A stretch of 57,693 nt of DNA. Origin: Candidatus Paralachnospira caecorum (lineage in GTDB: Bacteria > Bacillota > Clostridia > Lachnospirales > Lachnospiraceae). The position numbers and the translations under genes are program-made. Location of the stretch: contig CAJFHG010000013.1 of NCBI GenBank assembly GCA_904379015.1, forward strand, positions 1 through 57,693, given 5' to 3'. Below the pieces are notes generated by a model. The model saw nothing but the letters and a program-made list of their open reading frames with translations, did no database searches and was not told the DNA's origin. Positions within the stretch are counted from its first letter, which is position 1; each line of letters begins with the position of its first letter. This document shows positions 17,492 to 28,000 of this stretch, piece after piece.

Positions 17492-18547
17492 TCACAGAAT
17501 AAAATCGTGATACTGGTTCATTATGCTTTTCAGGATCTCTATCGTATAGTTTATGTCGGAATGCGAAATATCATTATGGACAACAAATCTGAAATTCCCG
17601 TCCGACCCGGCGCTGATTTTAATGCCTTTCTCCAGCATTCGCGCCGGCAGTGCATTCAAAAAAACTTCTGATCTGTGTTCCCACTTAAAAAATACCATGT
17701 TGATATCGGCTCTTGTCTGGTCTACAGTGATTCCAGGCAATGTTTCCAGCTGCCTGCCAAGATATCTGGCATTTTCATGGTCTTCAAGCAGACGATCTGG
17801 CATTTTCTCAAGAGCAACAATTCCGGCGGCAGCCAGAATTCCGCTCTGCGACATACCTCCTCCCAGCATATGACGGTATCTTCTGGCTTTTTCGATAAAC
17901 GCTCCGGGCCCTACCAGCACGCCTCCTACCGGCGCACACAGTCCCTTCGAAAGATGAACGGACAAAGAATCCGTATATTCAGCGAGCTCTCTTATGTTCA
18001 CCCCCAGTGCTGCCGCCGCGTTGAAAATCCTGGCGCCATCCGTATGAACATTCAACCCGTGACGCTTCGCCGCCTCATATGCTTCTTTCATAAGCGGAAC
18101 AGGCACTACTGAACCTCTTCCCAGGGCATTCTCAAGACATACAAGACTGGTTCTGGGTACATGAATATCCTCCGGATAGGGACGAACCGCAGCTTCTATA
18201 TCTTTTGCCCGCAGAATGCTGTCTTCTGTATGAACCACCCGATATCCCACCGAGGAAAGAACAGCTGCTGCTCCCACTTCAAATTCCAGTATATGGGAAT
18301 CGCTGCTTAAAATCATCTCTTCTCCTCTGTTTGTCCATGTAAGAACCGCCAGCTGATTGCTCATAGTTCCGGTTGGAACAAACAGCCCCGCTTCTTTTCC
18401 GGTCCGCTCTGCCATCATTTTTTCCAGTCGATTAACCGTCGGATCATCCCGAAACACATCATATCCGACTTCCGCCGAATACATGGCCTGTCTCATCTCT
18501 TCTGTGGGCTGTGTCACACTGTCACTGCGAAAATCAATATAGCGCAT
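17492..18547 (-). CDS. Threonine-aldolase-family PLP enzyme
   Basis: Fold-type I PLP enzyme of 351 residues, of the threonine aldolase/beta-eliminating lyase family. Members split beta-hydroxy amino acids into glycine and an aldehyde. Visible features are DFRSDSVTQPTEEMRQAM at the N-terminus, the PLP-contacting HTDGARIFNAAAALG and the Schiff-base Lys201 in VHLSKGLCAPVGG. The motif I know as GGGMRQ reads GGGMSQ here (LGGGMSQSGILAAAG), a change in a normally conserved arginine. Start MRYIDFRSDS matches the family. It lies between the transporter ATPase gene and dhaK, which suggests that its aldehyde product feeds the kinase. True substrate unknown; a lyase role remains possible. Confidence 0.88.
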   Translation of the reverse strand: MRYIDFRSDSVTQPTEEMRQAMYSAEVGYDVFRDDPTVNRLEKMMAERTGKEAGLFVPTGTMSNQLAVLTWTNRGEEMILSSDSHILEFEVGAAAVLSSVGYRVVHTEDSILRAKDIEAAVRPYPEDIHVPRTSLVCLENALGRGSVVPVPLMKEAYEAAKRHGLNVHTDGARIFNAAAALGVNIRELAEYTDSLSVHLSKGLCAPVGGVLVGPGAFIEKARRYRHMLGGGMSQSGILAAAGIVALEKMPDRLLEDHENARYLGRQLETLPGITVDQTRADINMVFFKWEHRSEVFLNALPARMLEKGIKISAGSDGNFRFVVHNDISHSDINYTIEILKSIMNQYHDFIL

Positions 18548-18580
18548 ATCTGCCTCCTTTATTGACCTGTATGGGATCCG

Positions 18581-19363
18581 TCAATTTTCAATCTCAATGC
18601 CAGCCGCGCTGAATAACCCTTCTTTCATAGATGCTTCCCTGTCGATAATACTTTTCAGAAAAGTCTTTGTCCGTTCATTTTCCGGATTCGAAAAGATCCG
18701 TTCCGGGGAACCTTCTTCAATAATGACACCGCCGTCTATCATGATGACTCGATCTGCAATTTCTCTTGCAAAGCTCATTTCATGGGTAACAATAATCATC
18801 GTCATCCCATCGTCCGCCAGCTGCCTGATTACCCGCAGTACCTCGCCGATCAATTCCGGATCCAGCGCTGATGTGGGTTCATCAAACAACATATATTTTG
18901 GTTTCATGGCAAGTGCTCTGGCTATGGCAATTCGTTGCTGCTGTCCCCCGGAAAGCTGAGGCGGATAACTGTTTTTCTTTTCCAGAAGTCCTACTTTAGA
19001 AAGAAGTTCATCAATTACTTTCTCCAGTTCTTCTTTGCTGTATCTGTGATTCAGCTTTGGCGCCAGCGCGATATTATCGTGCACGGTCAGATGCGGAAAC
19101 AAATTAAACTGCTGAAATACCATTCCAAGGTTCAGACGCGCCTCTTTGATCTGCTTTGTACTTCCTCCCATTCTCTTTCCATCAATCAGAATTTCACCGT
19201 CATCTATGGTCTCAAGGTGATTGATACTGCGCAGCAAAGTACTTTTTCCAGATCCGCTCGGTCCTATGATCGCAATGACTTCCCCTTCTTTTACTGTCAG
19301 ATTTACTCCCTTCAGCACTTCCAGTTTCCCGAATTTTTTATGTACATTCTTGAGCTCAATCAT
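18581..19363 (-). CDS. Polar amino acid ABC transporter ATPase
   Basis: Cytoplasmic ATPase of an amino-acid-type importer, 260 residues. It has Walker [10 protein letters not shown] at residues 34-42, the Q-loop [12 protein letters not shown], the signature [15 protein letters not shown], Walker [14 protein letters not shown] and the H-loop VTHEM. These motifs, especially FNLFPHLTV, are typical of the GlnQ/HisP (PAAT) family. It overlaps the permease gene by eight bases, so it is translationally coupled. It powers the two permeases at 19356-20692 with the lipoprotein at 20784. The cargo is unknown; family members carry polar amino acids and derivatives. Confidence 0.94.
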   Translation of the reverse strand: MIELKNVHKKFGKLEVLKGVNLTVKEGEVIAIIGPSGSGKSTLLRSINHLETIDDGEILIDGKRMGGSTKQIKEARLNLGMVFQQFNLFPHLTVHDNIALAPKLNHRYSKEELEKVIDELLSKVGLLEKKNSYPPQLSGGQQQRIAIARALAMKPKYMLFDEPTSALDPELIGEVLRVIRQLADDGMTMIIVTHEMSFAREIADRVIMIDGGVIIEEGSPERIFSNPENERTKTFLKSIIDREASMKEGLFSAAGIEIEN

Positions 19364-20024
19364 ATCTTGCCGCCTTTCTTTCTATGACAGATACTAATTT
19401 GGACAAAGGATAACAGATCACAAAATAGCAGATTCCGACCATAATATAAGTTTCAAAAGGACGTCCGGTCTGATTCATGATGCTCTGCCCATTGCGGACC
19501 AGCTCCGAATATCCGATAATCGATGCCAGCGAAGTATCCTTAATCATTCCAATATAAAAGCCAATCAAAGATGCCAGTGCCAGCTTTACAGTCTGAGGAA
19601 GTATGATCCGGAACATGATCTGCCCGTAATTCAGATCCAGGCAGTACCCCGCTTCCCACTGACCGGAGGGAATGGATTCTATGCCGGAACGTACAATCTC
19701 TGCGATATATGCGCCGCTGTAAAGTGTAAATACCAGAAATGTAGTCAGTGATATATCAATATTGATTCCCATATACGGAAATCCGAAATAGACCATGAAA
19801 AGCTGGATCAGCAGAGGACATCCTCTCAGCAGCTCCACATATATTTTCAAAACAATTCTGAAAGGCTTCAGTGTCCGGCTTTTTGTTGTGCTGACAATTC
19901 CTACCAGCAATCCGAGAACCGTTCCGCACACAACAGCGATCAGTCCCAATCGAAGTGTCATTCCAAATGCTTTCAAAAATAAACCTGTGTAGGCAGGCAC
20001 CCATGAAAAATCCACTCCTGTCAC
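19356..20024 (-). CDS. Amino-acid-type ABC transporter permease 1
   Basis: HisM/GlnP-family inner-membrane permease of 222 residues with about five hydrophobic segments. The N-terminal family features are the [20 protein letters not shown] stretch and [15 protein letters not shown]. The ATPase-docking EAA loop begins at [20 protein letters not shown] and continues to [15 protein letters not shown]. Its ATG overlaps the stop of the upstream permease (ATGA), and its end overlaps the ATPase gene. It is expected to pair with the permease at 20021-20692 as a heterodimeric channel. Confidence 0.93.
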   Translation of the reverse strand: MTGVDFSWVPAYTGLFLKAFGMTLRLGLIAVVCGTVLGLLVGIVSTTKSRTLKPFRIVLKIYVELLRGCPLLIQLFMVYFGFPYMGINIDISLTTFLVFTLYSGAYIAEIVRSGIESIPSGQWEAGYCLDLNYGQIMFRIILPQTVKLALASLIGFYIGMIKDTSLASIIGYSELVRNGQSIMNQTGRPFETYIMVGICYFVICYPLSKLVSVIERKAARYD

Positions 20025-20692
20025 CTCCTCTCAGTTTTTGATGCAAACCATTTTTTATATGCCAGTCTGGTAAACAACAGAATCAATGCTGTTACTGCAT
20101 AATAAAACAACATGACGAAGGTAAATATTTCCATACTTCTAAATGACTGCGAATTCAAAATAGAAGCTGTCTGAGTCAGTTCACGGACATCCAGAATCGA
20201 CAATACACTGGTTCCAAAAATCAAAAGCACTAGCTGGTTTGCAATAGAGGGAAAAGCATCACGTACAGCCTGAGGAAAAATCACCCGGATAAAAGCACTC
20301 GTTTTTGAAAGACACAGGCTTTCCGCGGCTTCCCACTGTCCTTTCGGAATAGACTGGATTCCTCCTCTCATAATCTCGCAATAATAAGCTGCACTGTTAA
20401 GGGACAAAACCAATACACCCGCTGTCCATGGTGAAAGAGAAATTCCAATCTGAGGAATTCCGAAAAAAACAAAAAACAACTGTACTAAAAGTGGCGTATT
20501 TCTCATAATCTCCACAAAAGCAGAAACGAAAACATAAAGTATCTTTGGTTTTTTTGAAAATCTTACAATGGAACACAGCGTTCCCAGCAAAAGAGAAGCA
20601 ATAAAACAGATCACACTGATCTGTGCCGTCATCCATGCTCCTGACAACAGCTCTCCTATGTGTTCAATCGGGTATCTCCAGTCTAAAAACAT
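20021..20692 (-). CDS. Amino-acid-type ABC transporter permease 2
   Basis: HisM/GlnP-family permease of 223 residues. It has about five hydrophobic segments, a FVEIMRNTPLLVQLFFVFFG motif and an EAA loop (AAYYCEIMRGGIQSIPKGQW, then IFPQAVRDAFPSIANQL). It is related to, but clearly distinct from, the following permease. The gene lies 91 nt downstream of the solute-binding protein gene and overlaps the next permease by four bases, so expression is coupled. Confidence 0.93.
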   Translation of the reverse strand: MFLDWRYPIEHIGELLSGAWMTAQISVICFIASLLLGTLCSIVRFSKKPKILYVFVSAFVEIMRNTPLLVQLFFVFFGIPQIGISLSPWTAGVLVLSLNSAAYYCEIMRGGIQSIPKGQWEAAESLCLSKTSAFIRVIFPQAVRDAFPSIANQLVLLIFGTSVLSILDVRELTQTASILNSQSFRSMEIFTFVMLFYYAVTALILLFTRLAYKKWFASKTERR

Positions 20693-20783
20693 CGTTTCCC
20701 CCTTATTCTCTGCGGCAGCCGAAAATCAGCTGCCGCAAGTTACACAATGTCCTGTTCATCTGCATTCCCGCCGTATCCAAATA

Positions 20784-21623
20784 TCAATACTGCGGTTCAA
20801 GATCTGTAAACGGTTCCGCACCAAAATACTCCTCAAACAATGCCGCGTTTTGCCCGGAAGAATTAAATTCGAATACAAATTCATTGATGTAATTCAGCCA
20901 AATCGTATCTCCAATAGGAAGCATGATAGAATTATAGCTGATTGTTGCCAGCGGATCTCCGACAACTTTTACGCCATCTGTCAAAGAGGCCTGATACTGC
21001 AGTGTATTGGAATCTTCCGCAAAGGCAACACACTGCCCATTTTTTACAGCAACCACGCCATCCGTGGGACTGGTATAATAAACAATATCCAGATCCGTTC
21101 TGATTGCTTCGATCTCCTGATCCATAGTTCCGCCTTTGGTTACACCTATCTTGTCTCCTGCTGCCAGAGATTCGATTCCTTCAATACTGCTGTCCTCAGT
21201 AACCAGAAGCCGCTCACTGGATACAATTAAAGTATCCGAAAAGGCCACTTTCTGCGCCCGTTCAAGAGTTCTGGTAGAGTTTCCCATACAGATATCCACT
21301 TTTCCTGTTTCAATTGAAGAAATACGGCTGTCAGACGTTACCTCAACAAACTCGATCTCTGCTCCCAGTGAATCAGCGATTCTTTTCGCTACCTCTACTT
21401 CAAATCCCTGCCATTCTCCATTCTCATCCACATAAGAGCAGGGAGCAAATGCGCCGATTACTCCAACTGTAATTTTTCCCGACTGAAGAACTTTATAAAG
21501 AGTACTGTCATATCCTCCATACTGTCCGGATGAGCCTGATGATGACGCAGGACTGCTTCCGCATGCGCCAAATGTCAATACAATAACTGCAGCCATTAAG
21601 ATTGCCATAATCTTCTTTTTCAT
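20784..21623 (-). CDS. Amino-acid-type ABC transporter solute-binding lipoprotein
   Basis: Extracellular binding protein of family 3 (SBP_bac_3), 279 residues. It has a lipoprotein signal (MKKKIMAILMAAVIVLTFGA, then CGSS; lipobox FGAC) and a Ser/Gly-rich linker. Two binding lobes follow, with the family segments GKITVGVIGAFAPCSYVDEN, then GFEVEVAKRIADSLGAEIEF, and CMGNSTRTLERAQKVAFSDT. The start at 21623 follows AGGAGGATG, and an in-frame codon seven residues upstream lies before that ribosome site. It is the first gene of the operon and should decide the cargo. The ligand cannot be read from sequence alone. Confidence 0.93.
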   Translation of the reverse strand: MKKKIMAILMAAVIVLTFGACGSSPASSSGSSGQYGGYDSTLYKVLQSGKITVGVIGAFAPCSYVDENGEWQGFEVEVAKRIADSLGAEIEFVEVTSDSRISSIETGKVDICMGNSTRTLERAQKVAFSDTLIVSSERLLVTEDSSIEGIESLAAGDKIGVTKGGTMDQEIEAIRTDLDIVYYTSPTDGVVAVKNGQCVAFAEDSNTLQYQASLTDGVKVVGDPLATISYNSIMLPIGDTIWLNYINEFVFEFNSSGQNAALFEEYFGAEPFTDLEPQY

Positions 21624-21678
21624 AAACATCCTCCTTTTCTGCATGCTTTTTTAGAATTTTCTGTTTTAAATAAGCTCA

Positions 21679-21694
21679 AGTTTTAATTAAAACT
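21679..21694. promoter_or_regulatory. Perfect AT-rich palindrome in the operon leader
   Basis: AGTTTTAATTAAAACT is a perfect 16-base inverted repeat, about 55 bases after the predicted start of the transporter/kinase operon. It is a candidate operator for the operon's LacI-family protein, although it lacks the central CG usual in that family. Confidence 0.45.
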
Positions 21695-21756
21695 ATCATA
21701 AATATTTTAATAAAATCTCGTTCTTATTTTTCATAACTTTTAAATTCTTAATGTAG

Positions 21757-21785
21757 ATTATAGCATTTCATATAATTATTGTCAA
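21757..21785 (-). promoter_or_regulatory. Consensus promoter of the transporter/aldolase/kinase operon
   Basis: On the minus strand TTGACA and TATAAT are separated by exactly 17 bases. It gives a leader of about 125 nt. The interval from 21624 to 22068 is AT-rich and otherwise holds only the palindrome at 21679 and the promoter at 21956. Confidence 0.85.
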
Positions 21786-21955
21786 TTAATTGTGTTTTTC
21801 ATTTTTCATTTTTGTATAATATTGACATTTTATTTTAAATCAGTTTAGATATAATTTTAATTATCCTTTAAAACTTTAAGCATTTTTAAATTCATTAAGG
21901 TTGTTTTTTACTGATCTCTCTTCTCACATTTCACGCAATTTAACCTGCCTTTTTC

Positions 21956-21985
21956 TTGTACGCAGCCCCATGAATAGAGTATAAT
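21956..21985 (+). promoter_or_regulatory. Candidate promoter of the giant repeat protein
   Basis: TTGTAC and a perfect TATAAT are separated by 18 bases, about 83 nt before the start codon at 22069. Confidence 0.6.
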
Positions 21986-22068
21986 AGGAACCAGAGGAAA
22001 GTGCTTTCTTTCCATATTTCCTGTCAAACGGAAACCATGCAAACCTTATGAAACGGGGAGGAGAAGAG

Positions 22069-25000
22069 ATGAAGTTTCACAGTCAAAGCAAACGGATCCT
22101 GTCTCTGGTCATGGCTGTCTGCCTGATGCTTACCGCCTTCGGCAATACTGTCTCGGCGGCATCATCGGAAGACGGCTTTACTTATGAGGCACTCAACGGC
22201 ACCTACTGTACTGTAACCGGGTACACAGGAACGGACACCGACGTGGTGATCCCGTCCGAGCTCGGCGGATATATTGTACAGCAGATCTCAGACGACGCGT
22301 TTGCCGGCAATACGGCAATCGAGCGGGTCACATTTCCCGCAACCATTGAACAGACCGGTTCCGGTATCTTTTCCGGCTGTACCAGTCTTACATATGTAGC
22401 GTTTGGCGGCAGCCTCACGTCCATTGAAAATTCCACGTTCAGAGACTGCACGTCCCTGACAGAGTTCACGGTTCCTGCCGGAATCACTTCAATTGGAAGC
22501 TATGCTTTTGACGGCTGTACCGGACTCAGGGAAATTTCCTTTCCCGATACTCTGACAGAAATTGATCATTATGCGTTTTCCGGATGCACCGGTCTGGAAT
22601 CTATTGATCTGCCCGATTCTGTGACTGTGATTTCCGGCTACGCGTTCCGCGGATGCGAAAATCTTGCTTCTGTGAAGCTCCCTCTTTCCTGGCAGAACGT
22701 AAGCACCGGAAGCTACAGCGACCGCAGTCCCTTCTATGACTGTGAAAGCCTGACAGAAATCACCATTCCCGATGGAATGACCAGACTTCCCGATTACGCT
22801 TTTTACAACTGTGCCAGTCTGAAAAAGATTCATTTTCCCGAAAGTCTTGCCGAAATCGGCGCGTTTGCATTCAGCAGATGCACCGGTCTGGAGGAAGTAT
22901 CCTTTTCCGAGGGACTGGCCTCCATTGGAAACAGCGCTTTCGACAGCTGTACCTCTCTTGCGCGGGTCACCTTTCCCGATTCTCTGACCACCATTGAAAA
23001 CAGCGCCTTTTCCGGATGTACCGCCCTCGACAATGTGGCGCTCCCGGAGCAGGTTACCGTTCTGAACAGCTCTGTATTCTACGGCTGCACCTCTTTATCG
23101 GAGATCAGTCTGCCGGAAACGCTGACCTCCATTGGATACTATGCCTTCTATGGCTGCACGGGACTTTCCCAGATCCATATTCCCGATTCTGTCAGCGCGC
23201 TGTCCGGCTATGCCTTCCGGGGCTGCGACTCCCTGGAATCCGTCAATATTCCTCTTTCCTGGAATTCCACTGGCAGCAGCTACAGCGACCGCAGTCCCTT
23301 CTATGACTGTGAAAGCCTGACAGAAATCACCATTCCCGACGGAATGACCAGCATTCCTGACTACGCTTTTTACAACTGCGGCAGCCTCAATACCGTTCAT
23401 TTTTCCGATACGCTCACGGAGATCGGAACATACGCATTTGAAAACTGCACGGGGCTCAGACAGCTGACGCTCCCCGATTCTCTGACCACAATCGGCACCG
23501 GTGCTTTTTCCGGGTGTACCGGACTTTCCTCCGTCACCATTCCCGGACAGGTGACAGAAATCCAGAGCTATGTGTTTTCCGACTGTACCGGACTCAGGGA
23601 GGTCATTCTTCCCGAGACCCTGACAGCTGTCTATCCCTATGCTTTTTCCGGATGCTCCGGACTCAGAGAGATCTCCATCCCTGATTCCGTGAACACCCTC
23701 TCCGGCTACGCCTTCCGGAACTGCACCAATCTGACATCCGTTTCTCTTCCCGCTTCCTGGAGCACGGTGGGAAACAACTACTGGAACAGCCCGTTTGCCG
23801 GCTGCACCAGCCTCAGGGAAATCACCCTTCCCGACGGAATGACCAGAATTCCCGATTATGCTTTTTATAACTGCGCCGCCCTTGAAACGGCCATCCTTTC
23901 TGATTCCATAACAGAAATTGGATCCAGCGCTTTCGACAGCTGCTCTTCTCTGGCTCAGATCTGGGTACCGGAATCTGTCATTTCAATCCAGAACCGTGCC
24001 TTTTACAACTGTTCTGCCCTGACCATCCACGGCGTATCCGGCTCCTTTGCCGAACAGTACGCCCAGTCCGCCGGTTTTCCTTTCTCAGCGGAAACTCTGG
24101 TCTATGAAACAGCGGCACTGTCGGGACAGGTTACCGATCCGGAGGGAAACGGCATTTCCGGCGTGCTGGTATCTCTCTATGACGAGACCCGCAGCCAGAT
24201 GTTCTCTTCCGTAGCTGCCACGGATTCAGATGGCAGCTGGAGCTGGCCCGACGCCATCGTGGGAGACCGCTACAGCGTCAGCTTTCTGCATCCCTGGTAC
24301 CAGATTCCCGATATTCTGGATGTGACCGCGGCTGCCGGCGGAACCAGCGCCGGAAAAGCGGTCGGCGAAAAGATCATGGAAGAAACCGCCACTCCGGCTT
24401 CTGATTTTACCTACCGCGTGCTGAACGGCACCTACTGCGCCATCACCGGGTACACCGGATCCGACGCGGAAATCGTACTCCCCTCCGAAATTGACGGATA
24501 TATCGTTCAGGAAATCGCGGATTCCGCCTTTGAGAAAAATGAGACGCTTGAAAAAGTCATTCTGCCTGAAACACTGGAACGGGTGGGCTCCGGCATCTTT
24601 TCCGGATGCACCGGCCTTACCTATGTAGGCTTCGGCAGCAGGCTGACCGAAATCGGAAACTCCATGTTTTCCGGATGCACCAGTCTGGAAAAGATTTCCC
24701 TTCCCATGGGCATTACGTCCATTAAAAATCATGCCTTTTACAACTGCACGTCCCTGACAGAAATCAGTCTGCCCCGGACGCTGAAATCCATTGATTACTA
24801 TGCTTTTTACAATTGTACCGGACTGCAGTCCATCGAACTGCCCGATTCCGTGACAGCCATCTCCGGCTATGCTTTCCGGAACTGCACCGCGCTGACATCG
24901 GTGGAGCTTCCTCTTTCCTGGGAAACACTCCAGGCTGGCAGCAGCAGCTACAGTGACAGAAGTCCCTTCGTGGGCTGCTCCGCTCTGACAACCATTGCCC

Positions 25001-28000
25001 TGCCGGATGGAATGACCAGGCTTCCTGACTATGCCTTCGCGGACTGCAGCCAGCTGGAATCCGTCATCCTGCCCGGCAGCCTGACCGAAATCGGCAGCAG
25101 CGCCTTCCATGGATGTACCGCCCTCGGACAGATCAGCCTGCCGGAGACGCTCTCTGTCATCGGATCCAGCGCCTTCGACGGCTGCTCCGCTCTGACAGAT
25201 ATTTACATTCCCGGACAGGTCACGGAAATTCAGGCTTATACATTCAGCGGATGCACTTCTCTTTCAGAGATTACGCTTCCGGAGGAACTGACCACGATCC
25301 ATTACTATGCCTTCAGCGGATGCACCGGATTACCGCAGATTCATATTCCCGATTCTGTCAGTGTCCTTTCCGGCTATGCCTTCCGGAACTGCACCGCGCT
25401 GACATCGGTGGATCTTCCTCTTTCCTGGGTTTCCACTGGCAGTACCTACGGCGACCGCAGTCCTTTCGCAGGATGCGTTTCTCTGACAGAAATCGCCATT
25501 CCCGAAGGAATGATCCGGATTCCGGATTACGCCTTTACAGGCTGTTCCTTCCTGAAAACAGCGACGATGCCTGACAGCCTCACGGAAATCGGCAGCTATG
25601 CGTTCTCCGGCTGCTCCGGACTTGCCGGAATTGAGCTTTCCGGGTCACTGGCCTCCATCGGAAACAATTCCTTTGAAAACTGCACCGGTCTCAGAAGCAT
25701 CTCCCTGCCCGCTTCTCTGACCTCTATCGGGGACAGCGCCTTCTACGGATGCTCCGGGCTTTCTTCTGTTTCCATTCCGGATCAGGTCACAGAACTGTCC
25801 AGCTACCTGTTCTCCGGATGTACCGGGCTCACACAGATCAGCCTGCCGGAAACGCTGACCAGGATCCGGCACTACGCCTTCAACGGCTGTACCGGGCTTT
25901 CTGAAATTGTAATTCCGGATTCCGTGACGGCCATTTCCGGCTACGCCTTCCGGAACTGTTCCAATCTGACCTCAGTCAGCCTGCCCGTGTCCTGGAACAC
26001 GGTCGATACCGGCTCATACAGCAGCCGCAGCCCCTTTGCCGGCTGCACAAAGCTGACGGAGCTTACTCTGCCCGAAGGACTGGTCTCGGTTCCGGATTAC
26101 GCGTTCACAGACTGCACATCCTTGGAAACGGTCATTCTGCCCGACAGCCTGACCGGAATCGGCCGGTATTCCTTTGACAGCTGCACCGGTCTCCGCCGGG
26201 TATGGATACCGGAATCCGTAACGAATGCCGGCAACGGCGCATTTCAGGACTGCGGCGCTCTGACGATCCACGGCATCGCCGGATCCTTCGCGGAAGAATA
26301 CGCAGCCTCCTGCGGCATTCCGTTCTCCACGGAAATGCTCGTATTTGAAACGGCTCCCCTTTCCGGACGGGTTACAGACACAGACGGAACTCCCATTGCG
26401 GATGTGGCAGTTTCCTTCTATGACGTAACCGGAAAAAATGTAGCCGCTTCTGCTGCCGTAACCGACGAAAACGGATACTGGAGCTATGCAAAAGCGTATG
26501 TGGGCAGTGAATACATCATCAGCTTTTATCATCCTTACTATCAGATTCCCGATACAGAGCACATCCTGGTATCTTCTGAGGGAACGGACGCCGGAACCGT
26601 ATCCGGCGCCAGAGTCATGGATGAAACGGTGACGCCTGCCGGTGATTTTACTTATGAAGTCCTGAACGGCAGCTACTGCGCCGTAACCGGATACACCGGA
26701 TCGGACAGGGAAATTGTCATTCCTTCCGAAATTGACGGATATATCGTACAGGAAATTTCTGCAAATGCTTTCCGGAACAACCAGACCCTGGAAAAGGTGA
26801 TTCTTCCCGAAACGCTGGAGCGCACCGGATCCGGCATTTTCTCCGGCTGCACCGCTCTGACTTATGTGGGATTCGGGAACAGGCTGACCGCAGTGGAAAG
26901 CTCCATGTTCTCCGGCTGCACCAGACTGTCCGAAATCACGATCCCGGCCGGGATCACCTCCATCGGATCCAGCGCCTTCAGCGGATGTTCCGGACTTGTC
27001 ACCGTAAATCTTCCGGAATCTCTGGATTCCATCCACTACTATGCCTTTTATAACTGTACGGCACTGACCCGGATCGTTCTTCCCGACATGCTGAAGTCTG
27101 TTTCCGGCTACGCCTTCCGGGGCTGCACCAGCCTCTCCTCCGTCGTCCTTCCCGCGGCATGGGAAACGGTCGACACCGGAACCTACGGCGACCGCAGCCC
27201 CTTCGCGGACTGCCCCAGCCTGACGGAGATCCAGCTTCCGGACGGCATGACCCGGGTACCGGACTACGCTTTCTCCGGTCTTGCTTCGCTGGAACGCGTG
27301 GTATTCCCCGCGTCCATTTCCGAAATCGGAAGCCGCGCCTTTAACGGATGCTCCGGGCTGACCTCGGTCACGCTCCCTGAACAGACTGCCAAGCTGGATT
27401 CCTATGCCTTCAGTGACTGTACCGCTCTGCAGGAGATCCGGCTCCCGGAATCCCTGACCCAGATTGAAAGCGGCGCCTTTTATGGCTGTACCGCGTTGAC
27501 TTCCGTTGCAGTTCCCGGTCAGGTTGCCCTGCTGGACTCTTATCTGTTCAGCGGCTGTACCTCCCTGAAAGAGGTTGTCCTTCCGGAATCCCTGACAGAG
27601 ATTGATTACAACGCCTTTAACGGCTGCACGGCGCTGTCGGAAATCGTCATTCCCGACTCTGTGACGGCCATCTCCGGCTACGCCTTCCGGAACTGCACGG
27701 CACTGACCTCGGTGACGCTTCCCGCTTCCTGGGAAACAGTCAGCACCGGAACCTACAGCGACCGCAGCCCCTTTGCCGGCTGTGCCGCGCTGACAGAGCT
27801 GACCATTCCCTCCGGTATGGAAAGTATTCCGGATTACGCTTTTGCGGACTGTACGTCTCTGGAACAAATCCAATTGCCCGAAGGGCTGACAAAGATCGGA
27901 AATGACTCCTTCAGCGGATGCTCCGCGCTGCGGGAAATCCATCTGCCGGAATCCCTGACCCAGATTGAGAACGGCGCCTTTAACAGCTGCACCGCTCTGA

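Noticed and set aside
26014-27942. Minus-strand open frame of 642 codons inside the repeat gene
   Set aside because: The repeating composition merely mirrors the leucine-rich repeats on the other strand. No family match.
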